Source: Rhizopus arrhizus | Taxonomy: Eukaryota > Mucoromycota > Mucoromycetes > Mucorales > Rhizopodaceae | Direction: 5' to 3' | DNA length: 64,000 nucleotides | Assembly (NCBI GenBank): GCA_024220505.1 | Contig: JAKZZE010000005.1 | Location: 1-64,000 of the forward strand | Part shown: in pieces, positions 1-10,797 of the stretch | Numbering within the stretch: position 1 is the stretch's first letter | Layout of the letters: every line of letters starts with the position of its first letter | Notes under the pieces: model-generated | What the model saw: only the letters and a program-made list of their open reading frames with translations | Databases searched by the model: none | Told to the model about the DNA's origin: nothing | Translations under genes and position numbers: made by a program

Positions 1-308
1 ATTAATGGCTGTTATAGAGAACATCATTATGACTGCCAAAAGTTTTCCGACCTAATTAGGATTCGTAGCTTACATGCTATAACTAGGGCTTCTTATAAAG
101 AGGCATCATCCATTGTTCGGGTATGCATGCCACATAAAAGCTTGTTCTCAAGTATCTTTTGAAAAATATAAATACTAATACTTTTAGCTAAATGCATCAT
201 TTTTATCATGCGAGAATCAGATTATTTCTTCGATTTTTAAAAGGTTTTTATTTTTTGGCTATGGCTCCAATATTAGTTGTAAAAAAGAAAAAAAAAAAAA
301 AAAACTAA
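1..308. other. AT-rich non-coding stretch
   Basis: No open reading frame of note and no recognised repeat. It contains a run of about 19 A (from about 286) just before the solo LTR that starts near 309. Confidence 0.5.
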
Positions 309-1181
309 CTGTAATTATTGCATAATTGTTAAAATAATAAAGAAAAGGTGGAAACAAAGATTGGGAAACAATTTGAACACTTTTGGATCTAATCTTTATT
401 CAGCTTAAGTTAAAAGTAAAAATTACACTAACTGAAGGCAGATATTCATATCTTATTGAGTGAGGAATATTTCCATTATAAAAGATAAAATCTAAACGAA
501 ATGATAAAAGTTAATGTCAATATAAGTTCATATTATTATGCAAATTATATGACTTTGTAAGGTTTTCAATATTGATACTAATACAACACACATTTATTAA
601 TTTTAGGATTTATAATTTTTAATTTACTCTTAATATTTAAATAATTATTATTTTTACATTAGTTGTTTCTCACCAATTTACTGTATTTATGAAAATGGTA
701 TGAATTATATTAAACAATATCTTTTAGTATTTGTTTTCTTTTTTAATTTTGTAAAAAAATAATATGAATTAGAATGTTTCTCAGTGGCTTAATATTCTCT
801 ATTGTAAGCGTTCCTTTAACTGGCAAGTACTTTAGCAAATGTCATTTATAATTATTGTTGTAAAAAGCTTTCGTCTGTTCGTTTGTACGCCTGTTATATA
901 TTATCTTTTACTCTGGGATTTTTTCACTGATTTAAATAACGTTATTCCAATTATGTAAAATATTAGAGAAATACCTGACATTTGATTGGATTTTGTTACT
1001 TTAGTTAATACTTCTTATCAAAGAACTCTCATTAATACAAAGCATATTCTGAAAGAACATGTTTAATTGGAATTGATTATATGGCCTTATTTAAATAAAC
1101 TTATGTTTTATTTTATTTTAATTATGATCTTATATTAAGACTTGTATTTGTCAGTATTAACTGCAATCAGATTCTGTTCTA
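309..1181 (-). mobile_element. Old solo LTR of family H, split by a 320-bp insertion
   Basis: Bases 330-464 and 785-1181 align closely, in order, with the solo LTR at 52466-53032 and, inverted, with 63229-63711. Shared landmarks are GGTGGAAACAAAG, TATTGAGTGAG, TGGCTT, CTATTGTAAGCG and, near the end, CATGTTTAATTGGAA. The other copies carry a TATA-like box and AATAAAG that read correctly on the opposite strand, so this copy lies on the minus strand. It is much more diverged than the copy at 52466, so it is older. The outer ends (near TGTAATTATT and TGTTCTAAAA) are approximate and I cannot see a clean target-site duplication. Confidence 0.8.
465..784. mobile_element. Unidentified 320-bp insertion inside the solo LTR
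   Basis: The two younger copies of this LTR read straight through from ...TGAG to TGGCTT, while here about 320 bp of AT-rich sequence lies between them. It has no ORF, no obvious terminal inverted repeat and no match elsewhere in the window. It could be a short non-autonomous element or a small solo LTR of another family. Confidence 0.55.
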
Positions 1182-1185
1182 AAAT

Positions 1186-1682
1186 GATAAGAGCTATATA
1201 TTATTATATAACAATGCGATATTATTCGTGAATATACTTTAAAAATATTATTAACCGTTTTTAGCATATTTTGTTAATTACAAACTTATTTTTAATTTAA
1301 TTTTAAAATGTTCTTATTAAATGTGTTATTCTCATTATAATTCGTATTCAAAAAATTAAATTCTGTTATTCGATCCGATACATTTTTCATTGCTATTTAG
1401 TTTTTTATTGCATGTGTATTTATATTCGATAATAGGTATAAAAAAGAAACTAAAATAGTCTGTAATATTTAGGCAAAGAAAAATTATAAGCAAGAGCATA
1501 ATAGTGCTTTTGGTTTGCAAATGAAATTTAACTTATATTTATGCACTGATTACATAAAATAAAGGGTAGTCGCTTCATATAAGTTTAAGCAATTTACAGT
1601 AAAGTAACTCTAACACATCGAAAAGGTATGTAACATATCTTTATAAAAAAATGTTCGTGTTTTCTAATATCTTTTACGTTTA
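1186..1682. other. AT-rich non-coding stretch
   Basis: I see no coding potential here. It separates the old solo LTR from the 3' end of the Merlin-like transposase remnant and may contain the downstream end of that transposon, but I could not find a matching terminal inverted repeat. Confidence 0.4.
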
Positions 1683-3230
1683 TTATGTTGCGTTTGAAGT
1701 ACTTTGCTCTGTGATCATAGCATTGTACAATGCTTCTGATGCTGCTTGAAAGTTATCTATATCTCGGTTTCGCACAACTTCCAGTAATCTACTTGTAGCT
1801 TGTTCGACCGAAAGGACACTATTGTTGTCAGAATTAGGTAAAGCACTGCTCTCGTCTTCTATCACAACTGCAACATCAGTTCTTCTATTAAGCCTACGGC
1901 GACGTAATGGAGGTGACTGTACTTCTGCTTGATAATCTGGATCATTATCAATATCATCCGTATCTGTGTCTTCACCAATATCGACTATTATGCAGAAATT
2001 ATTATTATGTTAATTTAGACAAATATAAGACTATCACATTTTTTTTATATTTACTGTCAATTTCGTGGTTGTTGTTCATTTCATCAGTTGGATCACCTTC
2101 CATCACCTCTTCACTTCCTTCTTCTTCTGTTATGAGTTGATAATTCTCAACTTCTACATCTCTGTTTCTTTGTCTTGGCATATCAGGAAACGATACCTCC
2201 CCTAGACCACGCACTAAAGCCCTCCAAATTTGGTTACGGTTTTCGTAACGCCACAAGTATTCCATTAGTCTATAAGGACACTCGAGCTTTGTACGATGCC
2301 TAGCTTGCATTTCTCTTTTGACATCAGCCCACAATCCTTCTATAATGTTTGTGTTAATCATCCCTTGAGTATTGTTTTGGTGAACTTGATCTTCCGTAGC
2401 AAACCCAAGGGAATGATTAACTACTTGATGCCTGTAAATATGTTGCTCACTATCCATCATTGCAACTTGAAGCGCTCCAGTGCGGGCATTGTACCGCTCC
2501 CTAGGGTGTAAGCCACTATAGGCACGCCAGCCATCCGTTCGGATTGTTGTACCTGGAACAACATACTTTCGAATGATTGGTATAAGGGTGCGTGCATTTC
2601 TGTTTGGAACAGTGCATAAAAAACCTGCGGCCTGCTTTGAACTGAGGTACCAATCTTGTTTCAGTAACGCCGTTTGCTTGTGATACTGTCACAACCCTAT
2701 TTGTACCTAGGGCAAATAGCTTCGACCATGCCCAAAACCCATACACCTTCTACTCGATGGCCTCTATGGTACTTTCTTTTACCAATTTCGATTCGTCTAT
2801 TTGGACATGATCTACACCTGGCCCACCTATATCACATAAATTAATAAAGATATAAAAGAAATATTTTATAACTTACCTAACATAATTGGATTATGTCTTA
2901 ACAAATCGCTTTCAAATACAACAATAAGATCTCGGTATAGCTGGGATATTATCTTGTAGTCAATGGAAAGGTCTCTGTAGTATCGTTGAAAATCTTTCTT
3001 GGTTCATCGTAAGGCGAAATATAAACCTTCAATGTGATACGGATGTCGCATCTCTTGCGGTAAAACATCGAACTTGTTGTAACAGATTGAGATACTTCTG
3101 TAGGATGCACAGCACGATTATAACAACGAAATTGGGTATTGGTTACGGGATGCTCTCCATGTTGGACCACGCATTATTTCGCTGCACTTAGTACTCTAAA
3201 CCTCTGGTTGAGTAGAAATAGCTCCAATGA
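1683..3230 (-). pseudogene. Merlin-like (IS1595/ISXO2-type) transposase remnant with introns
   Basis: Read on the minus strand, pieces in order show the DDE core of eukaryotic Merlin transposases. They are a QLYRDL segment, QIDESKL (first Asp, about 2785), GVWVLGMVE (about 2740), RTDGWRAY (second Asp, about 2530) and NTNIIEG (last catalytic region, about 2350), then an acidic tail ending at 1683. Two introns fit the reading frame. Bases 2827-2876 (GTAAGT..ATAG, 50 nt) join ..IML to GGPG. Bases 1985-2054 (GTAAAT..ATAG, 70 nt) join an acidic exon to the C-terminal exon. A third possible GTAAGT donor lies near 3295. The gene is broken: a missing base in the G-run after the first catalytic Asp, a stop soon after GVWVLGMVE, and more shifts upstream around 3010. 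Merlin elements normally encode one transposase of about 300 aa. The upstream limit is uncertain, and the CACTA-like element begins just beyond it. Confidence 0.75.
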
Positions 3231-3357
3231 CGTCTTAAAAAACTAAAAAAAATTAGTAAACATATTTTTGTAAAAAAAAAAAAAAGACACTTACTTCCAA
3301 CAAGATTCGTAAGAAACTGTAATTGCTTCTCTTTCTAATTCACCGTTTGGTACGACT

Positions 3358-4865
3358 CACTACGGCGCAAAGAATCCTGCTTGAAGGATACGAATACTCG
3401 TTGCAAGCATTTTTTTAACAGCGCTTCTGGTGTATTTTTGAGTTTATTTTTTGGTTGTTCTCCGCATTTTTCTTAAATGCTCTATTCATTTTATTGCTCC
3501 ACTTTTTTTTTTTTTTTGCAGGTAAATATTGAAATGGGCTGGATCTACTTGGCAAAATTCACTTTTTAAACTATATAAAACCTGAGTTTTGCTGTTAAAA
3601 GACGTAACGAACCGATATTACCAACTTGCATTTTTCTGCATTATGATTGTAATGGTCGTAAAAAAGGATTCCTTTTCATTAGTTTTTTTAAGCAATTACA
3701 AAGAAAGTAGATTGCGTACAATTTTTATTTTTTAAAAAAAAAAAATGTTCTGCGCGACTCTCTTTTTTGTTTCTATCTTGAACTATATTTTGTGGTTTGT
3801 TTTATAATTGATAATTTGCAACAACAAAAAAAGAGACAACTTATAGCTCCATTACTGCCAAAAATGTAAAAAAAAAGACAAGCTTACGTTTTTTATGCCT
3901 CTGTCAATTGTCGTATCTTAAACCACTTCCACATCTTGTGCTCTAGCTGATATGTTTTTAATGGAAACTTAAAATGTGAAAAAGAAGACATGTAAGCATT
4001 ATGGCAAAGAGTCAGTAATGCACCTGTGCCTTTAGTTCTATTTATTTTAGCAATTTAAACAAGATATGCTTTGATTGCTGTAACTTTTCTTTGTATCCAA
4101 TTGTAGTACTGCTTCATTATACTTTTACTAGTCGAGTTACATTACAAACTTTTTATGTTAATTGAACTGAGAGTAATTTGTCATAGTTGTGAATCTTTAT
4201 TTTTTTGTATTAAATATGGGGAAATAAACTGAAGAATATAAATGCGTAATAGATATAAAAAGAGTTGTATAACTAATATCAATTCAGACCATATACAATA
4301 AAGTAATTTGTTTAAATTACTTCTTCATTGGGTAAAAATATTGATTTGAGTAGGTTGTCCTTGTTATTATACTTTTTCTCTGTTATAGTCAGTTTAATTG
4401 AAGCCAAAGGAATTCAATCTGTTTGACTACTAATAATTGTTGTAATCATGAATTAAAATAAACCGAATTTCAAAAATAATGTAATAAAAAAAAAAAAACG
4501 AGTTTGCAAATGCTCTAGGATGACGTCGTTATAACTTTACAAGCGTTCAAAAAGTACAAGAAACTTCCGATTGTACTTCTTTTCTTTCTTCATGTAATCC
4601 TGATACGAAATTCTTACGGCTCGTAATTATTTTTACTATTCTAAACACTTGCTAACAATTAAACTGTTATTATTTATCTTGTACCTTAATCTAGTTTTTA
4701 CAATTATTTAACAAGAATTAGCTTTTTTTTAAGGTAAATAGTGATCGTTTGTTGATATACATTGCATCTAATTGTATGTTTTATGTATATGAGCTACATT
4801 CCGTTTAGTTCCTATGCTTTATGAAATATTTAGTAGAAAAAAGTCTTTATTTGGTAGGAAAAAAC

Positions 4866-4896
<31 letters not shown>

Positions 4897-7279
4897 GTTC
4901 AGTACTCATAATGAAAAAAATCTTATTTTGATTAGCATATTGGATATAAGGCTATAAATCCCTTTAACAACAACGTAAACCTGTAGAGATAATGGAAGGT
5001 GTCAAATAACATATCATTTTGCAGTGCAACTTGTTAACAGATACAAAACCTGAAGCTTTGTTTAAAAACTCTTAAAACGATTTTTTTTATTACAGCTACA
5101 AAACGTATAAAAATAGTTTCTTGTAAAAGGTTTTAAGCATAGAAACATATGCATAGAATTTATTTGGATTATAGTCGAAAAGTGATTTACGTGAATACAG
5201 CAATACATAAGAGAAGATTAGATATATATTTTGGATGGAGTTTTGATGGTAATTAAAAAAAGAACATGGAAAAAGAAGCTATTAAATCATAGACATAGGC
5301 ATAAAAGCATAAAAAAATAAAAAAAAAGAAGGCTACATAAATGAAATGAAGAAAAAGGTATTAAAGATCGGAAAGCATACCATTATGTCTACCACCCGTT
5401 CTGGCACTCGTCCTACTTCTCGTCGTCAAAATAAAAAGAGAAGAATATAATTGTTTCTTTTTCTTTTTATTGTTTTATCTTTTGTTAAATAAATTCTACT
5501 ATTGTTTGTTAAATGTCGTTTAGAATTGTCTTGTCATGACTAGATCTCCATGATGGTAATGTTGGTACTTTTTTATATAGCTTAGTTATTATTCCTCAAT
5601 GCCATTGGTCCTATGACGTTAATTGTATGAAATAAACTTGCATGGATTTTAAAGCATTATTTTATTTTTTTATTTTTTTATGGCTCTTTTCTTTTTTTTT
5701 TTTTTTTTTTTCGTATATTCATTATTACTCTACTTTGTTAACAGTTTTTGATACTTTTAGTTATTGCTGATATGCACCATGTTTTGAAAACAAAATAGCT
5801 AAAACTAAATCAGCTCAACAGTCAACGCATTACAAATGAAAAAAAAAAAAAAAAAAAAAACAATTATTATGTTGCATGGGTATGAAGTTGTTGGATGTTG
5901 TATTCCTTTTAACCATTTCTTTTTATCTTTGCTTATAGTAAGCTCTAGTATTCTTTTACTTCAAATATTGCGAGAGCTTTAGTCAAACAAGATGTTTTTA
6001 ACGAATGGTTCACTAATTAAAGAAAACTTAGTTATGGCTACATTACAACATGCAACAACCCTTGCTCTTCTTCATATCTTTATTTGTATTTCTTTCCGCT
6101 CCTTACCTTGACACTTTACTGACTCTATCTGTAGTGTGCAACCTAGCTGTATAATCAATACTCTATCATGCTGTAGACCAGTTTGTCGCAACTATTCATC
6201 CTCTGCTTTTGTATACTATGCTTGGTGTGTTGTTTCATATTGTGTATGCTGTTGATATTAGGTAAAATTATACTCTATGCTGCTTCAGATAGATTGAACC
6301 TTAACCAACATCATATTGTATAGATAGTATGTTTGAACAAGACAAAAGGTATAATTTGTTTGCTTGTTACTTTTTTCTTAACTGATGTTTTTTATTTATT
6401 AGATTTTAATACTTTGTTTTATTTTGCAATGTGGATTTTGTATGAAGCAACTGTAATGATATTAACGATAACAGCAATGATGATAGAGTATTATGAAACC
6501 CAATAAAGCATAGGCGCACGGACTTGAGGAAAAGTAACAATGGTTGTATAAGACAATTATCTATCATGTGATAAAAAAAGGAAAACAATTTTGGTAAATA
6601 GAAATAAATTGCATATGTTTAAATATTAATTATTCTGTTGAATATAGATTGCAATGTAGATTGTTGAAAGTAATTAAATCTGCTAAATGGGTTGCATTGA
6701 ATATTGTCGAGGACAGGTAAGTAATGACGTACGATTATATTGGATCTGTTCATTCTGTATTCCTTTTTTTTATTATTCCTTTTCTTTTATTATTCTTTTT
6801 CTTTTATTATTTTTTTTTTTTTTTGCTATTACTTTTTTTTGTTATTACTTTTTTTTTGTTATTACTTTTTTTTTTTTATTCAAATGAATAATATAATAAA
6901 ATAAATAAAGCATCGTATTATTAAATCATTTAAATTTGTCCATTTATACTGCCCTATACAATAATAAACCTACCCATTTTACTGGACATAATTGATTAAA
7001 CATAGCCATACTCTGCTTATATACAGAACAGCTAATGTCTGCCTCATCCAATTAAATTGTTATACTTTAGACCAATTTTACTCCATTTTACTCCAATTTT
7101 GCCTCATCCAATTAAATTGTTATGTGAAAGCGTATGAGAGTTCATGTAGCATCATGTTTTACTCCAATGTTATTCCAATTTTATTCTAAATTATGCTAAA
7201 TTCGACATTTTTAGCATCTTTATTTTATTAATCCGCGCCTACAATGAGTGTTATGCGGAGATTTTTTTGCGCCGTAGTG
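3358..7279. mobile_element. Putative non-autonomous CACTA-like DNA transposon
   Basis: The left end reads CACTACGGCGCAAA and the right end is its exact inverse, TTTGCGCCGTAGTG: 14 bp of perfect terminal inverted repeat 3.9 kb apart. Both ends are flanked by the trinucleotide ACT (3355-3357 and 7280-7282). A CACTA start with a 3-bp target duplication is the hallmark of the CACTA/EnSpm group. The interior is AT-rich with long A and T runs (for example 4866-4891, 5693-5712, 5839-5860). It has no transposase and only short ORFs, one of them 21 codons at 5385-5450. Near the right end a motif containing CATCCAATTAAATTGTTAT is repeated (about 7045 and 7107), possibly a subterminal repeat. I infer that it depends on a transposase encoded elsewhere. 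Confidence 0.65.
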
Positions 7280-7282
7280 ACT

Positions 7283-8178
7283 CTTGAGCTTGGTCCATTT
7301 GAAGTTAAATTATTGTTGTTTGTTGACATCTTGTATAATACTCTGCGTTCAGTTTGAATAAAAATATTTAAACAATTCAATGTTTTACAAAGATGATAAA
7401 AATTAGTATTGAAAACAATACTACATTAAATACTATATTAAACTTACCTTCAGTTACAAAAAGAAAAAAGGAAAAAAAAGGAAAAAAAGAAAACAAAAAA
7501 AACGAAAGAGAAAAGAAAAAAATTTTAAGGGATAACTTCTTTTCCTTTGTGGCTTACGTCGAATTAAATTCCGTGAACAAAAATGTTGAAGGATCAAAAT
7601 TTCCGATAAAAACAATCATCCACATCCGGGTATCGAACCCAGGATCATCACTTTGGGAAGACCACACTTTTCCAACCAAGCTATTTTAACTATCTGTCAG
7701 AACGAGAAAATATATGATTGTGTCCCACTTACAGTTAAATTAATTATGCTCTTCATGGGTTGCAAGATGCTTTTTAACCGTAACTAAATACTATATTGTT
7801 CTGTGTATCTCTTTCATTACTTTCAATGACTATTTTATGCCAAATTTAAAGAAAATTTCGTGTATACGTATTTTAAAAAAGCTAGCCGAAGTGATGCAGA
7901 GAAAATCAAAAGTTTTATGATTGAGTGCATTAATTACAATGTCTGGTACCTAATGGATAAGCTACGTGATAACAGGATTGGACTACATTTACGGAACATG
8001 GAAAAAGTGCCAAATTCTGCGATTAGAGCAGCAATATGTCGGAATTTTAATATTTAAACTGCGGCATCGTATTCTCCATACTCAAAAACCCTTGTTTCCA
8101 TATTTGGACTGTAAATATATCTCCGATTGAACTGTATATCTAATGATTATCCATCGTGGCCTGAAGTCCCAATCACCC
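7283..8178. other. Non-coding stretch with no recognised gene
   Basis: This holds the tRNA-like sequence at 7618-7690. A 65-codon ORF at 7860-8057 (plus) has ordinary-looking composition, but I recognise no family in it. The 98-codon ORF at 7393-7689 is Lys/Glu low complexity and overlaps the tRNA-like sequence, so I do not treat it as a gene. Confidence 0.4.
7618..7690 (-). repeat. tRNA-like sequence with A and B boxes (SINE head or tRNA pseudogene)
   Basis: On the minus strand TAGCTTGGTTGG (7672-7683) fits the Pol III A box and GGGTTCGATACCC (7628-7640) fits the B box. The latter sits in a five-pair T stem, CTGGG with CCCGG. The 3' acceptor strand ATGTGGA has no complementary partner on the 5' side and the anticodon stem does not pair well. 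It is therefore not a functional tRNA as written. It may be a tRNA-derived SINE head or a decayed tRNA gene. Confidence 0.5.
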
Positions 8179-8463
8179 GCGCCTAGTGTTGGTTCTCACT
8201 CCGAAAAGTAACCGGACAACACTGGATTTTACTTTTTCGATATAGCCGTGACTCTAACTTTAGTTACCGTCATAAAAAGTGCCTAAACCACAACTATGAA
8301 ATTAAGCTGGCAACCATAGGATTTTGGATTTTAACCGTAAACACAATTTTCTTTTTTTGCGTTTTTGTGGTCCATTGGTTCTGTTTCTGCGTTGAAAACC
8401 ACAACCACAATTTTATAAGCGTTTTGTGCTGGTATCCATAACTCTTTTGGGGTTTAACCACCG
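8179..8463 (+). repeat. Degenerate copy of repeat family K
   Basis: Bases 8179-8333 repeat the order seen at 13905-14070: GCGCCTAGTGTTGGTT, a stretch with ACCGGACAACACTGGATTTT, then GAAATTAAG.GGGCAACCA.AGGATTTTGG. The stretch ends near 8463 with TTTTGGGGTTTAACCACC, the same end seen at 14487. It lies just upstream of the second Merlin-like gene. Confidence 0.65.
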
Positions 8464-8599
8464 TCTGTGTCGTTATCTGTTGCTTCATCAAGTAACCCTG
8501 TTATTATTGTTGATTCTGATGATGAAGTAGAAAAAACACATTTATAAACTGAACAAAATTCAAACTTGGATGAAGCATTTATTTCTATCAATAACGACG

Positions 8600-9641
8600 A
8601 TATTGAAGAATGACTGGAAAAAAGAAGATTTTGAAGTTGATGAAGAGTTACATCACAGTACCATTTTGCCACATAATTGGAGCAGAGAGCAAAATGTTCC
8701 CATTATGTCCACAAAATGGTGCTGAAGGAAGTATTATGTACTTGGAACAAGCGAGAAGTAATCCATGTTGGAGATGTAATGACATAACTATAAACCAGGA
8801 AACCGGCGAAAAATATTGTAATGGACGTCAAATAGCTGTACGAAACGCTTCCTTTTTTCCTCATCGAAACTTACCAAACTATGACACTCTATCCATTCTT
8901 TACTTTTGGCGTTTGAAAATACGCCGCATAGCAATTTCTACCATGGTTGGATGCTCTCCTAATACAGTACGCAAAACGTTAAGATTGGTACCAAGCCTTA
9001 CAAGAAGATTTGCAGCAAAATGATTGTAAAATTGGAGACTATGATGCGGATCGAAATCCAATCGTGGTAGAAATTGATGAATCAAAGCTTGGAAAAAGAA
9101 AGTGTCATCGTGGACACCATGTGGAGGGTGTTTGGATGCTTGGTGGTGTGGAAAAGACACCTGAACGAAAGTACTTCCTTGTTGTGGTGAATAACAGAAA
9201 CACGGAAACGATAAATACAATTATCCAAAATTATGTTGCCGATGCATCCATAGTACATACAGACTGTTGGCGAGCATATGAAAGTATGGTAAACCTTGGA
9301 ATGAACTTAATACATCGAACTGTCAGCCATAGTGTAACATTTCGTGATGGCGATGTTCATACCAATACAATTGAGGGTAAGAACAAGGTTACTATATACA
9401 AAGGTTTATAGCTCAAAATCATTCTAAAATTTCTTTAGGAACTTGGAATTGAATAAAAATGAATGCAACTCCTGCCCTCAGAACAAAGAAAATGATACCT
9501 TGGTTGCTTATTGAATTTATTTGGCGAAGAAAGCACCATAACAATACCTTTAACGGTATAATAAATTGCCTTAAGAATGTTAGCTTTGATCGAGTTCAAC
9601 ATAATCCAGCCTGGTTTGCAGAACTTGCTGCAGAAAAATAA
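8600..9641 (+). pseudogene. Merlin-like (IS1595/ISXO2-type) transposase, decayed, one intron
   Basis: Order along the plus strand: an N-terminal segment with a CWRC zinc-ribbon-like motif (about 8765), an HTH-like stretch ISTMVGCSPNTVRKT (about 8935-8980), then the DDE core. The core shows EIDESKLGKRKCHRG (first Asp, about 9075), GVWMLGGVE (about 9130), HTDCWRAYESM (second Asp, about 9260) and HTNTIEG (about 9360-9376). A canonical 62-nt intron (9377-9438, GTAAGA..TTTAG) joins IEG to TWN, after which the frame has a TGA stop and then continues as a 60-codon C-terminal ORF ending at 9641. Further frame breaks are visible near 8710 and 8990. Family knowledge: Merlin is the eukaryotic relative of bacterial IS1016. 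It is diverged from the copy at 1683-3230, so it is a separate insertion. Inactive. Confidence 0.8.
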
Positions 9642-10797
9642 CATTAATAATACGAAATAAAAATATAAACGTTTGTTGAAACGTTGTTATTAATATCATT
9701 TGCAGCAAGTACTATAGATACTTTATGTAAAAAAATAGCCAAAGTGTTAAGATAATCAATTAAACAAAAGATATTGCGATAACATTCGTTTTTGTGTGTC
9801 TACAATATTAAATACATTCATTTTAAAGAGATTAGATGCTGAACCAATAGTCTTAACAAGCTTGATTCCAAAAAAATAATACAGTATTCAGCACAATTTC
9901 GCATTTAAACTGTAATGACCAGATTCTGTTGTGTAAATCAAGCTTATTACAGAAGAGTAATAAAAATATCAAAACAAAAAAGGGAATACAATCAAGTATG
10001 TGCTTCAAAGGACTTGTTCCTGAGAAGAAAACAAGCATTCGATTCAAAAAAATTATTTTACAGAAAAAAAGTGAAGAAAATTGTATGTTTTCATACCAGA
10101 AAAAAAAAGAAAAGATGGCTGTTTATACATAATTTGTTTTGTAGGGCTTTTGTCTTCCGAGTTGCTTTTGATTGTTTTTGGGTTAATGTCTTCAATTCGC
10201 TTTGTTAAGTTGAATCGAGTTGGTTAATACAAAATAAAAAGGTTTTCTTTAAAGTAATTAGCAACTTAAAATTAAACTATGTTTGCGTCCTCATCATTTT
10301 TTGATTATCAATGGCATCGTCACAATATGAATATAAAATAAAACGATACATAAAAGCATTAATTTTTGAAAAGAAGAACCACAGCCATAAAATTGCATTT
10401 GCAACTTCCTAAAAAAGCATGGTCGACAAATTTTAAACAAGTGACCCCTTGGTTTGTGTCGTATTTACATTATTAAATACTTATTATTCGTATGAGATTA
10501 CTCAGATCTTATATAAGAAATAACAAGTACTGAAGACATAATATTACTTATTACATATTCCTTAAAGCTCATATACAATGTTTATATTGTTCAAGCTCAA
10601 TACTAAAATTGACCTTGAACTCACTTTGGTCCCTGAATAATTTCATTTCCTATATAAAGGCGTAGTTTGATTAAATGGGTTCTGTCTCTCGTCTTGAAAT
10701 CTAATAACAAGGTGACATAGAGACTCATTCACTAGTTTTCAAGTACTATTTCCTTTCTTTTTTCTCACTTTTATCTGCAAATATCTCATTTTTTTGA
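9642..10797. other. AT-rich stretch; probable 5' LTR and leader of element J near its end
   Basis: No convincing gene: overlapping Lys/Phe-rich ORFs at 9915-10208 look like low complexity. A TATA-like box (CTATATAAAGG, about 10650) and a pyrimidine-rich leader precede the gag start at 10798, so the second half probably contains J's 5' LTR. With no partner LTR in the window its limits cannot be set. Confidence 0.4.

Noticed and set aside
6687..6887. 66-codon ORF with a run of Phe/Leu resembling a membrane protein
   Set aside because: Translation of T runs; low complexity inside the CACTA-like element.
7393..7689. 98-codon Lys/Glu-rich ORF
   Set aside because: Mostly A-run translation and overlaps the tRNA-like sequence on the other strand.
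8900..9220. 106-codon ORF antisense to the Merlin-like gene
   Set aside because: Shadow of the transposase reading frame on the opposite strand.
9915..10208. Two overlapping Lys-rich ORFs
   Set aside because: Both are open in overlapping frames, low complexity, and have no domain.
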